Assembly (NCBI GenBank): GCA_937924855.1
Contig: CALEYQ010000049.1
Coordinates: forward strand, 1 to 42,302
DNA: 42,302 nt
Reading direction: 5' to 3'
From: an uncultured Bacteroidota bacterium
Lineage (GTDB): Bacteria > Bacteroidota > Bacteroidia > JADZBD01
Part shown: positions 14,275 to 22,292 of the stretch, in pieces
Numbering within the stretch: the stretch's first letter is position 1
How the letters are laid out: every line of letters begins with the position of its first letter
Translations under genes and position numbers: made by a program
Notes under the pieces: model-generated
Database searches by the model: none
What the model was told of the DNA's origin: nothing
Seen by the model: the letters and a program-made list of their open reading frames with translations, nothing else

Positions 14275-16784
14275 TTAAAATCAAACCAATCCCGCTTCCG
14301 GCTCAACTTCAAATCCTGAAGCACCGATGCCTTTACCCGAATGTCAATGGTGTAACTTTTACGAAACCCATAAGGTATCCAGTTAAATTGCATCTCCCAA
14401 CAATGTAAATCCCGATAAATGCTTATGTTCGTAAATGTAAAATCGCCCTGAGTTAAATCATAGCCCGAATCACCGCCTATCTTCCACTTGTCGGTTAAAT
14501 TGAAATCGCCCGAAATGGTCAAAGTATGATTCAAGGTCTCCTTGTGGACCGGACGACTATAAACCAGATTGTAAGCAAGCCGGAAATTCCAGGGCACATT
14601 GAAATCTACATAATACCCCGGATTTTTTTGAATGTATTCATACTCCTCCTCACTGCTGCGCAAGGGCTTGCCCTTCTTTCCTTTCTGCTTACTGCTGAAT
14701 CCGGTTCCCACCGTTGCCGTAGCCGCCGTTAACCGACCCGGATTTCCATCCGACCACAATAACTGATTGTACCTGAATCCGCTTTCGGTTATCTTGTATG
14801 GATCTATAAGCCCGGTCAGATTTATGTCTACCTTATCCCATATCCTCGATCGCGCATACAAACTCAAAGGCGAAAAATTAAATGCCTCTACGGCATAATT
14901 GTAGGAACCGTTAAATCCAAAACTCTCTATCAATACTACCTTCCTGTCTTTCCCGGTGGTGTCGGATTTGCCCGGTCGTAATTTCATCTCCAGATTGTTG
15001 TTCAAGCCAAAATTTAAACTGGCACTCTTCCCCCGTGGCGCCGAACCGAAAAGCCCTCCCTCGAAATGACTGTAAACCTGCTCCGCCGTTGTAGTGGGTA
15101 ACAGGTAGGAACCGTAATACCCAAAACGGGGATCTTCATAATCGGGCCGGTACGAAAATCCTATCGTTGGATTCATTACATGCCGGATGGCTTTAACTCT
15201 TCCCCGGTTAAAACTATACATGCCGTAAACCTTTGTGGCACCGGTGATGGAACTGTTCCAGTGATTTACCATGTTGAACTCATTACTCTCGGTAGCTACA
15301 ACTCCTCCCTCAGCCGAAGAATAGGTTTTGTCGGTTTTCCGGAAATACCAAAGCGAATTGAAGGTAAATGCGGGCGTTAACACCACCGGAATTTTCTTAA
15401 ATGAAAAATTAGCCAGCAAAGGCACCGCATGCCGGAATGCATAGCGCATACTGTCGCTCAAATTGCTTTTGAAAAAGTTGGAATCGGCAATGCTGATGCG
15501 GTTCTCAAAATCTCCCGTGTAAGAGATACCTATTTTATCGTACCACTTGTTTCGCGAAATGCCGCTCCGGTTCAATAAACTGAAGGGCTGCTGTCGGTTC
15601 ATGGAAAAACTTAAACGCGGCAAACTTAAATCTACCTTGCGGGTGGTGGTATTCTGACTGTGCGACAAACCGGAGTTCAGATTGAAATGCTTCCAGGTTT
15701 TTGTAAAAGCCAGGTTCGACTGAAAAGTATTGCTCAGGTAATCGTTGGTGTTGTTCGAGTTAAATTTATTGTAATTGCTCGATAAGGCATTTACATTGGC
15801 CGAAAAGCGAACGGTCGGATTTCTTTTGGGATCCTGGGTGTGGGTCCAGCGAATAAAAAAATCCTGGTTCTTTGAAAAATCGGGAAACTCGGGATAACTG
15901 TTTCTGAAATTCGAAAAACCCAGGGCCAGATTTCCCTGATAGGCATAGCGACGGTTATAATTTGAAAAAGTTTTTACCCCAAAACTTCCACGGGAGTAAA
16001 TGTCTCCCTTAACGGCAAGGTCAAAATAATCGCTGATCCCAAAATAAACTCCCCCGTCTTTCAGGAAAAATCCCAGTCCGGGCGACTCCCCGTAGGCGGG
16101 TAAGAGTATGCCCGATTTCCGGCCTTTCTTATTGGGAAAATACCCGAATGGCAGGGCCAGGGGAGTGGGAATGTCGCCGATAACCAGATAGGCCGGACCC
16201 GTAACGATTTTATCGTCGGGAATTACTTTGCCACGGGTTACATTGATGTAAAAATGGGGATGATCGGCATCGCAGGTAGTGTATTTCCCGTTTTTGATAA
16301 AGTAAACTTCACTGCTGTCTTTTTTCCCTGCATCGGCATACATAAACGCCTCTCCTTCCGAAGTTACAACCCGGTACATCCAGCCCTTCCGCGATTTGAA
16401 ATTGTATTTTATGGAATCGGCGGTGGTTTCTCTTTCGTCTTCCTCAAGGTTGGGACGGTCAATAATTTTTCCGGCACTGTCGGTCCCGGCGGCTACAATG
16501 CTTCCGGTTTCCATGTCGATCATGATGTAAGCCGCTGTTACGGTTATGGCCTCGTAAGTTACCTTGCCCTTCCCGTAAAGAATGATGTGCTTTTTCTCCA
16601 GATCTACCCTGATGCTGTCGCGGGCCGAGTAACTTACAGGGCCCGGAACTACCGAAGATTGGGGTTTCAGGGTATCAGGTACGGTTTTTGCCTGTGATAC
16701 CAAAGCAAACGGCCTGAGTAGTGAAATTAACACGATTATGGTGAAAACTCCTTTCAAATCTGCCCCTTTTGGGAATGAAACCAC
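14271..16784 (-). CDS. lptD: LPS-assembly outer-membrane protein LptD
   Basis: An 837-residue outer-membrane translocon component that inserts lipopolysaccharide into the outer leaflet. After a signal segment (about 10-32) comes an OstA/LptA-like beta-jellyroll (about 55-200) with DLEKKHIILYGKGKVTYE. Then come the conserved TTCDADHPHFYI and IGDIPTPLALPFGYFP segments, and a long C-terminal barrel of aromatic strands ending in DWFDFN. No ATG is available: the frame opens with GTG directly after an in-frame stop, so GTG is the likely start. The gene diverges from the amidase gene, and a TATATTTG box lies 42 nt upstream. Its 3' end abuts the Rhs fragment. An LptE partner is not visible nearby. 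Confidence 0.9.
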   Translation of the reverse strand: MVSFPKGADLKGVFTIIVLISLLRPFALVSQAKTVPDTLKPQSSVVPGPVSYSARDSIRVDLEKKHIILYGKGKVTYEAITVTAAYIMIDMETGSIVAAGTDSAGKIIDRPNLEEDERETTADSIKYNFKSRKGWMYRVVTSEGEAFMYADAGKKDSSEVYFIKNGKYTTCDADHPHFYINVTRGKVIPDDKIVTGPAYLVIGDIPTPLALPFGYFPNKKGRKSGILLPAYGESPGLGFFLKDGGVYFGISDYFDLAVKGDIYSRGSFGVKTFSNYNRRYAYQGNLALGFSNFRNSYPEFPDFSKNQDFFIRWTHTQDPKRNPTVRFSANVNALSSNYNKFNSNNTNDYLSNTFQSNLAFTKTWKHFNLNSGLSHSQNTTTRKVDLSLPRLSFSMNRQQPFSLLNRSGISRNKWYDKIGISYTGDFENRISIADSNFFKSNLSDSMRYAFRHAVPLLANFSFKKIPVVLTPAFTFNSLWYFRKTDKTYSSAEGGVVATESNEFNMVNHWNSSITGATKVYGMYSFNRGRVKAIRHVMNPTIGFSYRPDYEDPRFGYYGSYLLPTTTAEQVYSHFEGGLFGSAPRGKSASLNFGLNNNLEMKLRPGKSDTTGKDRKVVLIESFGFNGSYNYAVEAFNFSPLSLYARSRIWDKVDINLTGLIDPYKITESGFRYNQLLWSDGNPGRLTAATATVGTGFSSKQKGKKGKPLRSSEEEYEYIQKNPGYYVDFNVPWNFRLAYNLVYSRPVHKETLNHTLTISGDFNLTDKWKIGGDSGYDLTQGDFTFTNISIYRDLHCWEMQFNWIPYGFRKSYTIDIRVKASVLQDLKLSRKRDWFDFN

Positions 16785-16785
16785 T

Positions 16786-16793
16786 TAATTTTG
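16786..16793 (+). promoter_or_regulatory. Candidate -7 element for the amidase gene
   Basis: TAATTTTG matches TAnnTTTG exactly on the plus strand, about 80 nt before the amidase ATG. A TTTTG at 16767-16771 is only 14 nt upstream, too close for a good -33, so the call rests on the -7 box and its place in a divergent intergenic region. Confidence 0.4.
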
Positions 16794-16825
16794 TGTGAGT
16801 TATGAAAAAACCGCAAATAAACGCA

Positions 16826-16833
16826 CAAATATA
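16826..16833 (-). promoter_or_regulatory. Candidate -7 element for lptD
   Basis: On the minus strand the sequence is TATATTTG, a full match to TAnnTTTG and identical to the higB box. It lies 42 nt before the lptD GTG and predicts a leader near 35 nt. No TTTG is seen at the usual -33 distance. Confidence 0.45.
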
Positions 16834-16872
16834 TCGATTTGCCCCGGCCTGTCGTATAAGGTGCATTTACGC

Positions 16873-18150
16873 ATGAAATTAAACACAAAACGCTTCCTCC
16901 CCTTTTTTATTGGCCTGTGGGCCATGGTTTTATGTGCTTCTTTTGCCCCAAAAACCGTTCCCTCTTTTTTCTACGGGATAAAAACGGTCTGCATTGATGC
17001 CGGCCATGGGGGAAAAGACCCCGGCTGCCATGGGGATGTGCATAAGGAAAAGGATGTGGCCCTGGCCATCGCCCTGAAACTGGGAGCTCTGATTGAAAAG
17101 AACATCAAGGATGTAAAGGTTGTTTATACCCGGAAAACTGATGTTTTTGTGGAACTGGGCGACCGGGCCTCCATAGCAAACAAAGCCAAAGCCGATCTTT
17201 TTATCTGCATCCATTGCAATTCGGCCTGCCTGCGCGATAAAAAACTGAAAAAAGATATTTGCAAGCCCGATGTTCACGGTGCCGAAACCTATGTTATGGG
17301 TTTGCATAAGACCCAGGCCAACCTGGATGTTGCCAAAAGGGAAAACTCATCCATCCTTCTGGAAGATAATTACAAAGCCAAATACGATGGTTTTGACCCC
17401 GATTCGGATGAGGGCTATATCCTTATGAACCTTACACAGAATGCTTTTCTCGATCACAGCATTCGCTTTGCCGCCCGGGCCCAGAAACACATGAAAAAAC
17501 TGGCCGGACGGAACGACAAAGGGGTTAAACAGGCCGGATTCCTGGTGCTTTGGAAAACGGCAATGCCCTCGGTTCTCATCGAAACCGGATTCCTTACGAA
17601 TGAAGAAGAGCATGATTTCCTGGGCTCCGATGCAGGGCAGGATTTTATGGCGGTTTCCATTTTCCGGGCATTCCGGGAATATAAAGATGAAATAGAAGGA
17701 AGGGCTGTCGGCTATAACGACCAATTTGAAAACATGACGCCTTTTGTGCCTGTGAAAAAAGTTAAACCGGAAAACACATCGCTCGAGAAAGATTCCGGAC
17801 AAGTAGGTAAAAAGGATGAACCGAAAAAAGATCCCGAGCACGAAAAGGGCAATACCCTGCCTGAGAAAACCGTAACATCCAACTCGGAAGTCTGGTTCAG
17901 CGTGCAGTTTTACTCCTCCGACTCGAAAGTGGATATTGCCAAATCAAATTTTAAAAATCTTCCCGGCATTTACGAATATGAGGACAAGGGAATGTATAAA
18001 TACACCTCCGGGAAATTCAAAAAGCCCGAAGAGGCCATGAACCATCAGAAATCAGTACGAGAGCATGGATTTAAAGACGCATTTGTGGTAGCTTTCAAAG
18101 AGGGGAAAAGAATTCCTTACGGAGAGGCCCTTAAACTGATAAAAGATTAA
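16873..18150 (+). CDS. N-acetylmuramoyl-L-alanine amidase (Amidase_3) with SPOR-like tail
   Basis: A 425-residue periplasmic zinc amidase that cuts the bond between MurNAc and the stem peptide during cell separation. A hydrophobic signal stretch (about 7-25) is followed by the Amidase_3 domain. The zinc ligands are in DAGHGGKDPG (His45), HKEKDV (Glu59) and ICIHCNSA (His114); the catalytic Glu237 is in ETGFLTN. A Lys/Glu/Pro-rich linker (about 290-340) leads to a C-terminal domain with SVQFYSSDSKV and GMYKYTSGKF, like the SPOR fold that binds denuded glycan. I chose the ATG at 16873 because it sits right before the signal sequence. The next gene starts 15 nt downstream. Confidence 0.9.
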   Translation: MKLNTKRFLPFFIGLWAMVLCASFAPKTVPSFFYGIKTVCIDAGHGGKDPGCHGDVHKEKDVALAIALKLGALIEKNIKDVKVVYTRKTDVFVELGDRASIANKAKADLFICIHCNSACLRDKKLKKDICKPDVHGAETYVMGLHKTQANLDVAKRENSSILLEDNYKAKYDGFDPDSDEGYILMNLTQNAFLDHSIRFAARAQKHMKKLAGRNDKGVKQAGFLVLWKTAMPSVLIETGFLTNEEEHDFLGSDAGQDFMAVSIFRAFREYKDEIEGRAVGYNDQFENMTPFVPVKKVKPENTSLEKDSGQVGKKDEPKKDPEHEKGNTLPEKTVTSNSEVWFSVQFYSSDSKVDIAKSNFKNLPGIYEYEDKGMYKYTSGKFKKPEEAMNHQKSVREHGFKDAFVVAFKEGKRIPYGEALKLIKD

Positions 18151-18155
18151 ATTTG
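18148..18155 (+). promoter_or_regulatory. Candidate -7 element overlapping the amidase stop codon
   Basis: TAAATTTG is a full TAnnTTTG match whose first three bases are the amidase stop codon. It lies 10 nt before the MCE gene's GTG, so a TSS about 7 nt downstream would give a near-leaderless transcript. No -33 TTTG was found. Confidence 0.3.
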
Positions 18156-18165
18156 TAGCCGAATC

Positions 18166-19158
18166 GTGAAAAAGGCGCGTGAAATAAAAATAGGCGTGGT
18201 GGTAACCCTTACCATCGGACTGTTTATCTACGGATTTAATTTCCTTAAGGGGAAAAATATTTTTTCGAACGAAATTGAATTGTACACAATTTACAATTCC
18301 ATCGATAATCTGGTAGCCAGCAATCCGATTCTCATCAACGGATATAAAGTAGGGCAGGTGAGGGAAATTACTTTTCACCCGGATAATAGCGGAAGACTGA
18401 TTGTTAAATATGTTATCCACGAAACCGGTATTCCCATCAACGACAGCACCGTTGCCAAAATCATCTCCTCCGACCTCTTGGGTTCAAAAGCCATTCAATT
18501 GTTGTTGAGTTCTAAAGGAAATCCTGTAAAAGACAAGGACACCCTTTCCGGCGAAATTCAGGCCGATTTGAAAGATGCCGTAAGCCGTGAAATTCTTCCC
18601 CTGAAACTTAAAGCAGAGGAGCTTGTTTCCTCAATTGATTCCGTCATGACCATCTTTCAGGCCATCCTGAACCAGGATGCCCGTCAGAGCTTAACTTCTT
18701 CTTTTGCCAGTATCAAGCGGGCCCTTGCTACCTTTGAGAAAACCGCAGTGCGCCTCGATGAACTCGTGGAATCGGAAAGGGGTAAAATTTCTTCTATCCT
18801 CTCTAAGGTGGAAGCAATTTCGGGAACCATTGCCAAAAACAACGATAAGCTCTCGGCGGCTCTGAATAATATCGCCAATATCACCGATTCCATCTCCAAA
18901 GCCAACCTGGTTACCACAATAAAACAAACCAATGCCACCCTGAAGGCTACCTCCGAAATTCTGGATAAGGTAAATAGAGGTGAAGGCTCTGTTGGATTGC
19001 TCCTTAAGGATGAAAAACTGTACCGCGATCTCGATAGTTCGGCGGTTTCCCTGAATAACCTCCTTGAGGATATGAAAAAATATCCCGGCCGCTATTTCTC
19101 TCTGTTTGGCAAAAAAGACAAACCATCCCGGAAACAGAAGAAAAAGCTCTACAATTGA
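18166..19158 (+). CDS. MCE/MlaD-family lipid-transport substrate-binding protein
   Basis: A 330-residue protein anchored by one N-terminal helix (about 8-27, IGVVVTLTIGLFIYGFNFL) and carrying an MCE domain (about 35-115: YNSIDNLVASNPILINGYKVGQVREI). The rest is long, helical and probably coiled-coil (about 130-300), ending in a Lys-rich tail. MCE proteins form hexameric rings that carry lipids between inner and outer membrane, usually with an MlaE permease and MlaF ATPase; neither is adjacent here. The GTG start is chosen because it directly precedes the membrane anchor and no ATG fits. The 15-nt gap after the amidase suggests co-transcription. Confidence 0.87.
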   Translation: MKKAREIKIGVVVTLTIGLFIYGFNFLKGKNIFSNEIELYTIYNSIDNLVASNPILINGYKVGQVREITFHPDNSGRLIVKYVIHETGIPINDSTVAKIISSDLLGSKAIQLLLSSKGNPVKDKDTLSGEIQADLKDAVSREILPLKLKAEELVSSIDSVMTIFQAILNQDARQSLTSSFASIKRALATFEKTAVRLDELVESERGKISSILSKVEAISGTIAKNNDKLSAALNNIANITDSISKANLVTTIKQTNATLKATSEILDKVNRGEGSVGLLLKDEKLYRDLDSSAVSLNNLLEDMKKYPGRYFSLFGKKDKPSRKQKKKLYN

Positions 19159-19200
19159 TTTCTTTTTAATAAAATTCACTTTCCTGTCCTGCTAAATTTT

Positions 19201-19208
19201 TACTTTTG
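19201..19208 (+). promoter_or_regulatory. Candidate -7 element 3 nt before a start codon
   Basis: TACTTTTG fits TAnnTTTG fully and ends 3 nt before the ATG of the membrane Fe-S gene. A TSS at the usual distance would fall at or just inside the ATG, implying a leaderless mRNA, or else the box is coincidental. No -33 TTTG was found. Confidence 0.3.
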
Positions 19209-19211
19209 GAC

Positions 19212-20522
19212 ATGGGAATTCCCAATCTCATTTTTGTTGTTGTTTTTCTGGCCGCCTGTATTCTGTTTTGGCGGAACGCCTCCAAAATTTCCCGAAACAT
19301 CAAACTGGGCATGCCCCTCGATCGCTCCGACAGAAAGGGAGAACGTTGGCGTTTGATGACCCTGGTGGCTTTCGGACAAAAGAAGATGTTCAGTCGACCC
19401 TGGCCGGCTCTGCTTCACTTTTTTGTTTATGCCGGGTTTGTGATCATCAATATCGAAGTTGCCGAAATCGTTATTGATGGAATTTTCGGAACCCATCGGG
19501 TGCTTTCCGTTGCGGGCGGACTCTATCCCCTGATGCTGGCATCTTTTGAGGTTTTGGCCTTTCTGGTCACCGCCGGATGTGTGATTTTTCTCATCCGCAG
19601 GAACATTACCAAAGTAAAACGCCTGGTGATGAAAGAGCTCGATGGCTGGCCCAAAACCGATGCCAACCTCATTCTCATCATGGAAATTTCCCTGATGACG
19701 GCTTTTTTCTTCATGAATGCTGCCGATCGCTCCCTTTTTATTTCCGGTCATCCCCATTATAATGTGGATATTGGCTTTATGCCCGTGAGCGGTTACCTGG
19801 CCGGATTTTTTTCCGGATGGGAATCATCCCAATTGGTTTTTCTGGAACGCTTTTGCTGGTGGTTTCACATAATTGGCATTCTTGCATTTCTTAATTACCT
19901 GGTTGTTTCCAAACACCTGCACATTATTCTTGCATTCCCGAATGTGTTTTTTTCACGGTTGGAACCGAAAGGAAAATTCGATAATCTTGAGTCGGTTACC
20001 GGCGAAGTGAAACTGATGCTGGATCCCACCTTAACACCACCGCCGGCCCCTGAAACTCCCCTGAAGTTTGGAGCCCGTGATGCCACCGACCTTTCCTGGA
20101 AGCAATTGCTCGATGCCTATACCTGTACCGAATGCGGTCGCTGTACTTCCGAATGCCCCGCCAATATTACCGGCAAAAAACTTTCTCCGCGGAAAATCAT
20201 GATGGATACCCGCGACAGAATTGATGAGATCGGTAAGAACCTTGACAAAGGCAAAAAGCCCGGGGAAGACGGAAAAGCCCTTCTTAACGATTACATCAGC
20301 CCGGAAGAACTCTGGGCCTGTACTTCCTGCAACGCCTGCGTGCAGGCCTGCCCGGTAAATATCGATCCCCTCAGCATCATTATGGACCTGCGCCGTTACC
20401 TGGTTATGGAACAAAGTGCTGCTCCCAACGAAATAAATTTAATGCTCACCAACATAGAAAATAATCACGTCCCATGGCAATTCAGTCCGGCCGACAGACT
20501 GAACTGGGCTCAGGAAAAATAA
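19212..20522 (+). CDS. Membrane Fe-S protein, NarI-like plus HdrC-like
   Basis: A 436-residue protein that joins a cytochrome b-type membrane part to a ferredoxin part. Residues 1 to about 245 contain five or six membrane helices with histidines near their ends (in LLHFFVYAGF, WWFHIIG and SKHLHIIL), a pattern like NarI/HdrE heme-b subunits. The C-terminal part has two [4Fe-4S] motifs: CTECGRCTSECP (from residue 305) and CTSCNACVQACP (from residue 370). This is an HdrDE- or GlpC-like arrangement that would pass electrons between menaquinone and soluble Fe-S partners. I chose ATG 19212 over a TTG two codons earlier. The CCG-domain partner lies two genes downstream. The redox substrate is unknown. 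Confidence 0.85.
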   Translation: MGIPNLIFVVVFLAACILFWRNASKISRNIKLGMPLDRSDRKGERWRLMTLVAFGQKKMFSRPWPALLHFFVYAGFVIINIEVAEIVIDGIFGTHRVLSVAGGLYPLMLASFEVLAFLVTAGCVIFLIRRNITKVKRLVMKELDGWPKTDANLILIMEISLMTAFFFMNAADRSLFISGHPHYNVDIGFMPVSGYLAGFFSGWESSQLVFLERFCWWFHIIGILAFLNYLVVSKHLHIILAFPNVFFSRLEPKGKFDNLESVTGEVKLMLDPTLTPPPAPETPLKFGARDATDLSWKQLLDAYTCTECGRCTSECPANITGKKLSPRKIMMDTRDRIDEIGKNLDKGKKPGEDGKALLNDYISPEELWACTSCNACVQACPVNIDPLSIIMDLRRYLVMEQSAAPNEINLMLTNIENNHVPWQFSPADRLNWAQEK

Positions 20523-20526
20523 GCGT

Positions 20527-20940
20527 ATGAAACTCGAAGAAAAATTTGAAAAAGGTCAGAAGGTATCTCCGGTGCTTCCCGAACATGTAAAGAATTTTCT
20601 GGTCGACATCGACGGAACCATCTGCGACGATATTCCCAACGAAGAACCGGAGCGTATGGAAACTGCGGCTTTGTACCCCGACGCCCTTGAAACTTTGAAT
20701 CGCTGGTATGCAGAAGGCCACATCATTACTTTTTTCACCAGCCGCACCGAAGAACACCGGGAAGTTACCGAGCGCTGGTTGCAAAAAAACGGTTTTAATT
20801 ATCACGGTCTCCTCATGGGAAAGCCCCGGGGAGGAAATTATCACTGGATCGATAACCACATGGTAAGAGCCACAAGGTTCTCCGGAAAGTTTACCGATCT
20901 TATAGAAAGAAAAACCAGTATTCAGGTTTTCCAGGATTAA
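20527..20940 (+). CDS. HAD-like small phosphatase-fold protein
   Basis: A 137-residue protein with the first HAD motif LVDIDGTICDD (Asp27, Asp29) and the second motif FFTSRTEEH. Lys119 is too loosely placed to be sure of the third motif. A WIDNHMVRATRF segment may hold the last acidic residue. Relatives in Bacteroidota are often labelled 'phosphoheptose isomerase', which the sequence does not support because no SIS fold is present. The gene sits 4 nt after the membrane Fe-S gene and 4 nt before the CCG-domain gene, so it is almost certainly co-transcribed with them. No cap domain is present, so a small phosphorylated or protein substrate is possible. Confidence 0.78.
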   Translation: MKLEEKFEKGQKVSPVLPEHVKNFLVDIDGTICDDIPNEEPERMETAALYPDALETLNRWYAEGHIITFFTSRTEEHREVTERWLQKNGFNYHGLLMGKPRGGNYHWIDNHMVRATRFSGKFTDLIERKTSIQVFQD

Positions 20941-20944
20941 GGAA

Positions 20945-21736
20945 ATGAGCGAAACAATTACCATAAAATCTATGGCGGAATGGCAGGCCGAAGGAAAATC
21001 ACCGGAAGTGCTTTTCTGGGTGGGCTGTGCAGGTAGCTTCGACGACAGGGCAAAAAGAATTACCCGCTCGATAACTACTATTCTTCACCATGCCGGAATT
21101 TCTTTCGGTGTGTTGGGAACCGAGGAAGCCTGTACCGGCGATCCGGCAAAACGCGCGGGAAATGAATTTTTGTTTCAGATGATGGCCATGACCAATATTT
21201 CGGTGCTCAATGGCTATAACATAAAAAAAATTGTAACGGGTTGTCCCCATTGCTTTAATACCCTGAAAAATGAATACCCCGGTCTCGGTGGTAATTATGA
21301 AGTGCTGCATCATACCGAATTCATAAAAAACCTTCTTGATGAAGGAAGGATTAAGATTGAAGGTGGAGATTTTAAAGGAAAAAAAATCGTGTTTCACGAT
21401 CCCTGTTATCTCGGAAGAGGAAACGGTATTTACGAAGCACCCCGGAAAGTTATCGAAGTGCTGGATGCCGATTTAACGGAATTGAAACGCTCCCGTGAAA
21501 AAGGCCTTTGCTGCGGTGCGGGTGGAGCCCAGATGTTTAAAGAGGCCGAACCGGGAAATAAAGAAGTGAATATCGAACGCTCCGAAGAAATCTTAGCCGA
21601 AAACCCGGCTGTGGTTGCCACGGGTTGTCCCTTTTGCATGACCATGATGACCGACGGAGTAAAGCATTTTAATAAGGAATCCGAGGTTAAAGTTTTGGAT
21701 GTTGCGGAACTTTTGGTAAATTCCCTTAAAAAGTAA
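20945..21736 (+). CDS. CCG-domain Fe-S protein (HdrB/HdrD C-terminal-like)
   Basis: A 263-residue soluble protein with two cysteine-rich CCG repeats. The first includes FWVGCAG, EACTGDPAKR and GCPHCFNTL. The second includes HDPCYLGRGNG, LCCGAGGAQMF and GCPFCMTM. In heterodisulfide reductase this fold binds the unusual non-cubane [4Fe-4S] clusters; in GlpC and LutA-type proteins it handles quinone-linked redox. Together with the membrane Fe-S protein two genes upstream it rebuilds an HdrDE-like module split over two genes. No catalytic dehydrogenase is adjacent, so the electron donor or acceptor is unknown. The next gene starts 1 nt after this stop. Confidence 0.87.
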   Translation: MSETITIKSMAEWQAEGKSPEVLFWVGCAGSFDDRAKRITRSITTILHHAGISFGVLGTEEACTGDPAKRAGNEFLFQMMAMTNISVLNGYNIKKIVTGCPHCFNTLKNEYPGLGGNYEVLHHTEFIKNLLDEGRIKIEGGDFKGKKIVFHDPCYLGRGNGIYEAPRKVIEVLDADLTELKRSREKGLCCGAGGAQMFKEAEPGNKEVNIERSEEILAENPAVVATGCPFCMTMMTDGVKHFNKESEVKVLDVAELLVNSLKK

Positions 21737-21737
21737 A

Positions 21738-22223
21738 ATGAATTCATTTTCTCATCTGCCTGCCCACGCAAGGGTATGGATTTATCAGGCTAACCGAAGG
21801 CTTTCCGATGCTGAAGTGGCTGAACTTGATGCAGCCGGGAATGTTTTTTTGAGTGAATGGTTGTCGCATGGCCAAAAGATGCATGCCGGCTTTAAAGTAT
21901 TGCATAATTTTTTTCTTATTTTTTCAGTTGATCAGACAGCCGTCCCTCCGGGTGGTTGTAGCATCGACAAGTCGGTTCGATTTGTAATTGAAGCAGGAAA
22001 TAAATACGGAATCGATTTTACCGACCGCCTGCAGGTGGCCTTTAAAAATAACAAAGGCGAAATAGAGGTTGTTCACAAGAATGTTTTTGAATCCCTGTTC
22101 CGGGAGGGGAAAGTTAGTGGCAACACTGAAATTTTCAACAACCTGATTCAAACAAAAGAGGAACTTGAAAAGGAATGGCTTATTCCTGTTTCCAAATCCT
22201 GGCTGGGCCCCGTTTTGGCCTGA
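21738..22223 (+). CDS. Conserved Bacteroidota protein of unknown function
   Basis: A 161-residue soluble protein whose relatives are frequently labelled 'ABC transporter ATPase'. It has no Walker A, Walker B or signature motif, so that name is wrong. Recognisable family features are ARVWIYQANRRLSDAEVAEL at the start, LSEWLSHGQKMHAGFKVLHN, and the GGCSIDKSVRFVIE segment with one conserved cysteine, followed by an FTDRLQVAF strand. There is no signal peptide or membrane segment. It begins 1 nt after the CCG Fe-S gene and probably belongs to that operon. A redox accessory role would be a guess. Confidence 0.75.
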   Translation: MNSFSHLPAHARVWIYQANRRLSDAEVAELDAAGNVFLSEWLSHGQKMHAGFKVLHNFFLIFSVDQTAVPPGGCSIDKSVRFVIEAGNKYGIDFTDRLQVAFKNNKGEIEVVHKNVFESLFREGKVSGNTEIFNNLIQTKEELEKEWLIPVSKSWLGPVLA

Positions 22224-22246
22224 AAACCAACCCATATATTACTTTG
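22214..22246 (+). promoter_or_regulatory. Candidate promoter for the DUF4476 gene
   Basis: TTTG (22214-22217) and TTACTTTG (22239-22246, seven of eight matches to TAnnTTTG) are 21 nt apart, the same spacing as in the rplS promoter candidate. The -33 element lies inside the end of the upstream gene. The predicted TSS near 22253 gives a 40-nt leader. Confidence 0.45.
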
Positions 22247-22292
22247 GCATAAGAATTGAAATATCTGTCATAGAACCAATAATGTAGGTTTT

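Noticed and set aside
20527..20940. Naming this gene phosphoheptose isomerase
   Set aside because: The sequence has HAD motifs (DIDGT) and no SIS domain; that label is a propagated error.
21738..22223. Naming this gene ABC transporter ATPase
   Set aside because: No Walker A, Walker B or ABC signature is present.
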